53,749 bases of DNA from Crenothrix polyspora (lineage in GTDB: Bacteria; Pseudomonadota; Gammaproteobacteria; Methylococcales; Methylomonadaceae): NCBI GenBank assembly GCA_945877505.1, contig CAMDWT010000001.1, forward strand, positions 1 to 53,749, read 5' to 3'. This document shows positions 48,790 to 53,749 of the stretch, piece after piece. The notes below the pieces were generated by a model. It ran no database searches and was not told the DNA's origin. It was given only the letters and a program-made list of their open reading frames with translations. Within the stretch, counting starts at the first letter, position 1; every line of letters starts with the position of its first letter. Both the position numbers and the translations under genes were made by a program.

Positions 48790-49663
48790 TAAATCCCAAA
48801 CTTTGCATGGCGCGCTCATTATCTGACCAATTCTTTTTAACTTTAACCCAAAGCTGTAAATAGACTTTTTGACCGATGAGTCTTTCTATGTCGAAGCGTG
48901 CATCCGTACCGACTTTTTTTAGCATATCGCCTTCTTTACCAATGACGATATTTTTTTGTGTGAGTCTTTCTACCCAAATTATGGCGTAGATTTTAGTGAT
49001 AGTAGGGAGTTCTTCGTAGCGCTCCATTTCAACGGTTAGGGCATAAGGTAATTCATCACCTAAGCGCCTCGTTAGTTTTTCTCTGATAATTTCTGCGGCT
49101 AAGAAGCGTTCAGGTCGGTCTGTAATTTGATCTTCAGGATAGATGAGATCATTCTCAGGCAAGAGTTTCATGATCAAGCCTTCAAGTTGATCCAGATTGG
49201 TTCTTTTTAAAGCAGAAATAGGCACCAAATGTTCAAAGGGGAAACGATGCTGAGCCTCAGCAAAAAAAGCCAAAATGGCATCTTTGTCCTTTACTTTATC
49301 AACTTTATTGACGGCCAGAATGACGGGTAAGCCAGCTTGTTCAAGTTTTTTAAAGATAACTTCATCGTACTCATGCCAAGAAAGACCGTCAATCAGCCAG
49401 ACTATTACATCAACACCGAGTAAAGTGGTTTCGGCTGTGCGGTTTAAATAACGATTTAAGGCTCTTTTCTCACTATTGTGCATGCCCGGCGTATCCATAT
49501 AGATTGCTTGGCCTGCTTCAGTGGTGTTGATCCCCAGAATTCTATGTCTGGTTGTTTGCGGTTTGCGCGATGTGATGCTGATTTTTTGCTTTAGCAAATG
49601 GTTCATCAGCGTAGATTTACCAACATTAGGGCGTCCTATTAACGCTACGAAACCGCAATTCAT
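48782..49663 (-). CDS. era: GTPase Era
   Basis: Ribosome-assembly GTPase that binds the 3' end of 16S rRNA. The 293 residues have G1 GRPNVGKST (10-18), G3 DTPGMH, G4 NKVDK and a C-terminal KH domain with the GKEGDMLKKVG loop. It overlaps rnc by four bases, linking 16S maturation steps in one transcript. Confidence 0.97.
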   Translation of the reverse strand: MNCGFVALIGRPNVGKSTLMNHLLKQKISITSRKPQTTRHRILGINTTEAGQAIYMDTPGMHNSEKRALNRYLNRTAETTLLGVDVIVWLIDGLSWHEYDEVIFKKLEQAGLPVILAVNKVDKVKDKDAILAFFAEAQHRFPFEHLVPISALKRTNLDQLEGLIMKLLPENDLIYPEDQITDRPERFLAAEIIREKLTRRLGDELPYALTVEMERYEELPTITKIYAIIWVERLTQKNIVIGKEGDMLKKVGTDARFDIERLIGQKVYLQLWVKVKKNWSDNERAMQSLGFND

Positions 49664-50343
49664 GTACTATCCTTATTTATTAATTCGAGCATAAGTTCTG
49701 CTGCCGACTGCTCAGCTCTTTTTCTGGAAATGCCTGTGCCAACACAGGTGTTCTCAATTAAGGGAATGCTACACTTAACTTTGAACATTTGTTCATGTGC
49801 AAGTCCTGACATGGTTATTAAGGTATATTCAGGTAATGCTTGTTTTTTTGACTGCATTAATTCTTGTAGCTGAGTTTTGGGGTCTTTTTGCCAGTTATCT
49901 AAAGATAAATGACTTAGTTTCTCCGAAAACAGATGTTCTATCCAAGCTTGACAAGCTTCTATCCCCTGATCTTTAAATAAAGCGCCCATTATGGCTTCAA
50001 GGGCATCTGATAAGATAGAATCACGACGAAAGCCGCCGCTTTTTAATTCACCACTGCCCAGTAGTAAATAGTCGCCAAGTTGATGCTCTCTGGCGAGTTC
50101 TGCCAAGGAGCTTTGATTGACCAAGCTTGCTCTTAATCGGCTCAAAACACCTTCACTTGCGCTTGGAAAGAGATCATATAATTTTTGAGCAATAACAAAG
50201 CCAAGGATTGAATCACCTAAAAATTCTAAACGCTCATTGTTAGTGGAGCTGGCACTGCGATGGGTTAAAGCCATCGTAAAAAATTGTGGATTATTGAAGT
50301 GTAATGCTAGCTTTTTGCACAATATTTCTGGCTTTTTTATCAC
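49660..50343 (-). CDS. rnc: Ribonuclease III
   Basis: Cuts double-stranded RNA, including pre-rRNA. The 227 residues contain the signature ERLEFLGDS (37-45) with catalytic acidic residues, a second acidic site (DALEAIMGALF) and a C-terminal double-strand RNA-binding domain. The start is GTG overlapping the DUF4845 stop (GTGA). Confidence 0.96.
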   Translation of the reverse strand: MIKKPEILCKKLALHFNNPQFFTMALTHRSASSTNNERLEFLGDSILGFVIAQKLYDLFPSASEGVLSRLRASLVNQSSLAELAREHQLGDYLLLGSGELKSGGFRRDSILSDALEAIMGALFKDQGIEACQAWIEHLFSEKLSHLSLDNWQKDPKTQLQELMQSKKQALPEYTLITMSGLAHEQMFKVKCSIPLIENTCVGTGISRKRAEQSAAELMLELINKDST

Positions 50344-50717
50344 TGCTTGCCAACTTCCATAACGTCATTAAACTCCACTAATACACTTAAGTTGCCGACA
50401 ATATTTTTAACGACCTCATATTCAATCGCTATTTTCAGATAGTTTTCTTGACGGATGATCGTAATGTTATTTTGAGTAACTTGATCAATATAATTCATAG
50501 AAAATCGTTTGTTGAGTGTATCTCTTATTTCAGCTTCACTTTTATCTTCAAGACCTGTGGTTTTTTTCAGGTCATCTAATGTACTCACTACTTTACTGTG
50601 GTCAAGATAAATGGGGCCTATTTTGAGAGCTAATAGCACAGTAAACCCAATAATGCCTAAAAGGATGGCAAGTGAAATAAAAGTTAAGCCTTGTTGTCGT
50701 TTTGGGGACAGATTCAT
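50340..50717 (-). CDS. DUF4845 protein, pilin-like N terminus
   Basis: A 125-residue membrane protein of unknown function that is regularly found between lepB and rnc. The N terminus QQGLTFISLAILLGIIGF resembles a type IV pilin leader and transmembrane helix, but no prepilin-type processing has been shown from sequence. The ATG preceded by GGAGA is preferred; the nearby TTG is itself part of the ribosome-binding region. Confidence 0.85.
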   Translation of the reverse strand: MNLSPKRQQGLTFISLAILLGIIGFTVLLALKIGPIYLDHSKVVSTLDDLKKTTGLEDKSEAEIRDTLNKRFSMNYIDQVTQNNITIIRQENYLKIAIEYEVVKNIVGNLSVLVEFNDVMEVGKQ

Positions 50718-50787
50718 TTTATTCTCCAAGTTATATTTTTCAGGGTTTGACGAAAAGATATGTGTGGTGAGTAAGTGTTTATTTAAA

Positions 50788-51564
50788 TTATTTTAATAGA
50801 GTGCCGATGCGACTAAAGCCGACACCTTTATCTTGCCAATCCCAACTCATCCAGATAAAAAATGCTTTGCCGACTAAGTTGGCCTCAGGCACTGGGCCCC
50901 AATAGCGACTATCGTTGCTGTTGTCTCGGTTATCACCCATGGCAAAATAATTGCCTTGTGGGACTACATAGACAAACTCAACGGTAGGCGTGCCATTTCT
51001 AATTAAAATATTATGTTCGACACCGGTTAAGTTTTCTAATAAATTTTCTGCTCCCGTCATATCCTCACCTTGACCAAAGCCTTGATAACGACCTAAAGAA
51101 ATTTGTTTGATGGGCAGGTCGTTAACAGTAAGTTTTTTATTGCTATAAACAATTTTATCGCCAGGCAAGCCCACTATACGTTTTATATAGTCGACCGTTG
51201 GGTCTTTAGGATAACGAAAAACAACGATATCACCGCGCTCAGGTAAGTTTAAAGTAATGATTTTTTTATTGATAACGGGTAAGCGGATTCCGTAGGTAAA
51301 CTTGTTGACTAAAATGAAGTCGCCAACCAGTAAAGTGGGCATCATAGAGCCGGAAGGGATCCGGAAAGGTTCTGCTATGAAGGAACGAAGCAGAAGTACA
51401 ATTAATACAATGGGAAAAAAAGAGCGCGCATATTCAACAAGAACGGGTTCATTTTTTTCATCAAAAGTTAGGCCTTTTGATTTAAGAAATAACAAATACC
51501 CCCCCCAGACAATACCCGTCACAATAGAGGCGGCAAGCAGATAAAAAGAAAAATCAAAGTCCAT
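50788..51564 (-). CDS. lepB: Signal peptidase I
   Basis: Removes signal peptides of exported proteins. The 258 residues have two N-terminal membrane segments and the Ser-Lys dyad: Ser73 in IPSGSMMPT and Lys128 in DYIKRIVGLPGD, plus GDNRDNSNDSR. It lies about 70 bases downstream of lepA, the classic lepA-lepB order, in an operon that continues to pdxJ. Confidence 0.96.
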   Translation of the reverse strand: MDFDFSFYLLAASIVTGIVWGGYLLFLKSKGLTFDEKNEPVLVEYARSFFPIVLIVLLLRSFIAEPFRIPSGSMMPTLLVGDFILVNKFTYGIRLPVINKKIITLNLPERGDIVVFRYPKDPTVDYIKRIVGLPGDKIVYSNKKLTVNDLPIKQISLGRYQGFGQGEDMTGAENLLENLTGVEHNILIRNGTPTVEFVYVVPQGNYFAMGDNRDNSNDSRYWGPVPEANLVGKAFFIWMSWDWQDKGVGFSRIGTLLK

Positions 51565-51633
51565 AATTTAGATATTTAAGTGTAGAGGCAATTCTTTGTG
51601 ATTGCCTTGGTTATAGGGATTGATGTGTAAATA

Positions 51634-53433
51634 TTAGTCTTTGTTAAGCTGTAAGACGGCTAGAAAAGCTTCCTGAGGGATTTCTATGTTGCCGACTTGT
51701 TTCATGCGTTTTTTACCCGCTTTTTGTTTTTCTAATAGTTTTTTCTTACGACTGATATCACCACCATAACATTTTGCAATGACGTTTTTGCGCATGGCTT
51801 TAACAGTCGATCGGGCTATAACTTTTGAACCAATGGCTGCTTGAATGGCAACTTCATACATTTGTCTTGGAATGAGATCTTTCATCTTTTCTACTAAATC
51901 TCTCCCACGATTATTACTCAAATCACGATGTACGATGATAGATAAAGCATCCACTTTTTCAGCGTTAATTAATACATCTAGTTTAACGAGGTCTGCTTGT
52001 TGGAAACGCAAGAATTCATAGTCAAATGAGGCAAAACCTCGACTTACTGATTTTAATCGATCAAAAAAATCCAGTACGACTTCACTAAGTGGCATTTCAT
52101 AATGAAGTGATACTTGGCTGCCTACATATTGCATATCTTTTTGCACGCCACGCTTTTCAATGCACAGGGTAATAACCCCGCCCAAATAAGCCTGTGGCAC
52201 AAGAATGTTGGCGCGAATGATCGGCTCTCTGATTTCCTTAACTATACCGCCATCTGGAAGTTTAGCGGGATTATCAACCATTAAGATTTGGTCTGTTTGG
52301 GTAATGACCTCATAAATAACAGTAGGTGCAGTGGTAATTAAATCAACGTCATATTCTCTTTCAAGGCGCTCTTGGACAATTTCCATATGCAACATGCCCA
52401 GAAAGCCGCAACGAAAACCAAAGCCTAATGCTTGAGAGGTTTCAGGTTCAAACTGCAAGGCAGCATCGTTGAGGTTAAGCTTATTCAATGCTTCGCGTAA
52501 ATCTTCGTAATCATCAGAGCTAACGGGATACAACCCTGCAAAGACTCGCGGTTGTACGCGCTGAAAACCGGTGAGTTGTTCCTCGGCAGGCTTGTCTGTC
52601 CATGTGATAGTGTCGCCAACGGGTGCGCCAAAAATATCTTTAATCCCCGCAACAACATAGCCAACTTCACCCGTATTTAAAATTTCTTTTTCTAGGCGTT
52701 TAGGGGTAAAGACGCCCACTTTTTCGGCGATGAATGATTTGCCTGTGGACATGATGGTAATCTTTTGTTTTCTGCGAATGCTACCATGCATGATTCTGAC
52801 TAAAGAAACCACACCCAGATAACTGTCAAACCATGAGTCAATAATAAGTGCTTGTAACGGACCGTCAATATTACCAACGGGATGCGGGACTTTAATAACC
52901 AGTTGTTCTAAAACATCGAGAACACCTAAGCCTGTTTTAGCGCTAATTCTGAGTGCTTCATCTGCAGGTATACCGATAACTTCTTCTATTTCGGCCAAAA
53001 CACGTTCAGGCTCAGCAGAAGGTAAGTCGATTTTATTAAGAACGGGGACAACTTCTAGTCCTTGTTCTATCGCTGTATAGCAGTTTGCAACGCTTTGCGC
53101 TTCAACACCTTGAGCCGCATCAACAACGAGTAATGCACCTTCGCAAGCGGCTAAAGATCGTGAAACTTCATACGAGAAATCGACATGCCCAGGCGTGTCA
53201 ATAAAGTTCAGTTGATAAGTCTCACCATCTTTAGCTTTAAAATCTAGTGTGACACTCTGGGCTTTAATGGTGATGCCGCGTTCTTTTTCAATGTCCATGG
53301 TATCGAGGACTTGTGCTGACATTTCTCTATCGCTAAGTCCACCACACAGTTGAATAAAGCGATCTGCGAGCGTTGATTTACCATGATCAATATGAGCGAT
53401 AATGGAGAAGTTTCTGATATGTTTTAAATCCAC
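51634..53433 (-). CDS. lepA: Elongation factor 4 (LepA)
   Basis: Ribosome-binding GTPase involved in back-translocation or in translation initiation and 30S assembly. The 599 residues match EF4: G1 AHIDHGKST (13-21), G3 DTPGHVDF, G4 NKIDLP, and the LepA-specific C-terminal domain. The start is GTG (conserved [12 protein letters not shown] follows) without a clear Shine-Dalgarno sequence. It leads the lepA-lepB-DUF4845-rnc-era-recO-pdxJ operon. Confidence 0.97.
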   Translation of the reverse strand: MDLKHIRNFSIIAHIDHGKSTLADRFIQLCGGLSDREMSAQVLDTMDIEKERGITIKAQSVTLDFKAKDGETYQLNFIDTPGHVDFSYEVSRSLAACEGALLVVDAAQGVEAQSVANCYTAIEQGLEVVPVLNKIDLPSAEPERVLAEIEEVIGIPADEALRISAKTGLGVLDVLEQLVIKVPHPVGNIDGPLQALIIDSWFDSYLGVVSLVRIMHGSIRRKQKITIMSTGKSFIAEKVGVFTPKRLEKEILNTGEVGYVVAGIKDIFGAPVGDTITWTDKPAEEQLTGFQRVQPRVFAGLYPVSSDDYEDLREALNKLNLNDAALQFEPETSQALGFGFRCGFLGMLHMEIVQERLEREYDVDLITTAPTVIYEVITQTDQILMVDNPAKLPDGGIVKEIREPIIRANILVPQAYLGGVITLCIEKRGVQKDMQYVGSQVSLHYEMPLSEVVLDFFDRLKSVSRGFASFDYEFLRFQQADLVKLDVLINAEKVDALSIIVHRDLSNNRGRDLVEKMKDLIPRQMYEVAIQAAIGSKVIARSTVKAMRKNVIAKCYGGDISRKKKLLEKQKAGKKRMKQVGNIEIPQEAFLAVLQLNKD

Positions 53434-53738
53434 TGTGTTTTAACTGATGATGAAGTTGTTAAGGCGTTATTGCTACAGCGCGAATGGTAATGATGGTTAT
53501 TTAAGTATTTTTATACCTTAATAAAGATGCAAATTATAACAGATTAACTCACAGGCTAAGCCAAGTTTATCCATAAAAAAGAGAAATGAACTTAACAAAA
53601 GTGTGGCACTGATAAAATAATTATTTTGTAATGCCCTGATCAAGGGTTGATTCCATTAAATTTTTTTATGTTAAATTTACATGGTAGTCTACTGGCTTTT
53701 TATAGAACATAAATAATCAACTTAATTTAGAAGATAAT
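53434..53738. other. Intergenic region between lepA and a gene starting at the right edge
   Basis: About 300 AT-rich bases between divergent starts. A possible plus-strand promoter is TTTACA near 53675 followed 17 bases on by TTTATA; the match is weak. No gene seen. Confidence 0.4.
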
Positions 53739-53749
53739 ATGAGTAATTT
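53739..53749 (+). CDS. First codons of a gene cut by the right edge
   Basis: ATG-AGT-AAT is preceded by AGAAGA seven bases upstream and by the divergent lepA promoter region, so a plus-strand gene probably starts here. Only three complete codons are in the window; no product can be named. Confidence 0.4.

Overview
The window looks like chromosome from a gammaproteobacterial methylotroph, most probably a type I methanotroph (Methylococcales). Three things point there: gammaproteobacterial housekeeping gene orders (trpF-trpB-trpA-accD-folC-dedD-cvpA-purF-metZ; lepA-lepB-DUF4845-rnc-era-recO-pdxJ; lptM-lysA-dapF-DUF484-xerC), AT-rich sequence (about 40% G+C by eye), and a nearly complete set of serine-cycle genes including mtdA and malate thiokinase. 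The genus cannot be fixed from the sequence alone. No tRNA, rRNA, insertion sequence, prophage or CRISPR array was seen.

Layout. (1) 1-4.0 kb: the 5' part of phosphoglucomutase, an L,D-transpeptidase beside a Braun-type lipoprotein, rdgC, and a DarP/YjgA ribosome factor with unusual acidic ends. (2) 4.0-9.4 kb, minus strand: two small conserved unknowns, xerC, DUF484, dapF, lysA, and a 52-aa LptM-like lipoprotein. (3) 9.8-14.7 kb: a pterin dehydratase, a Met-rich periplasmic protein, a pair of homopolymer tracts, and a sigma-54 two-component system with a TPR membrane protein. (4) 15-25 kb, minus strand: a long biosynthetic array from trpF to a PfkB-family kinase. (5) 25.1-26.7 kb: an ABC transporter double ATPase with no permease nearby.

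(6) 26.9-42.8 kb is the metabolic core. On the minus strand lie fhs, glyA, gck and mtdA. Then come a 745-aa membrane protein of unknown function and about 1 kb without a clear gene, followed by mdh (+), hprA and sga (-), and mcl-mtkA-mtkB (+). Together these genes activate formate on tetrahydrofolate, reduce the folate-bound C1 unit, add it to glycine to make serine, convert serine through hydroxypyruvate and glycerate to 2-phosphoglycerate, and split malate through malyl-CoA to acetyl-CoA and glyoxylate. The cycle genes ppc, eno and fch are not in the window.

(7) 42.8-47.3 kb: a CinA protein whose C-terminal amidohydrolase site looks degenerate, a rhodanese lipoprotein, pyrF, a TauE/SafE-type membrane protein, and a stand-alone sigma-54 activator. 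(8) 47.3-53.4 kb: the lepA to pdxJ operon. The last bases contain the first codons of another gene.

Most of the window is ordinary, well-conserved chromosome. The parts worth a second look are the unknown 745-aa protein and the gene-poor kilobase inside the serine-cycle cluster, the Met-rich protein beside paired homopolymers, the degenerate CinA domain, the altered DarP, and two unassigned sigma-54 regulators. No convincing new multigene defence or mobile system was found.
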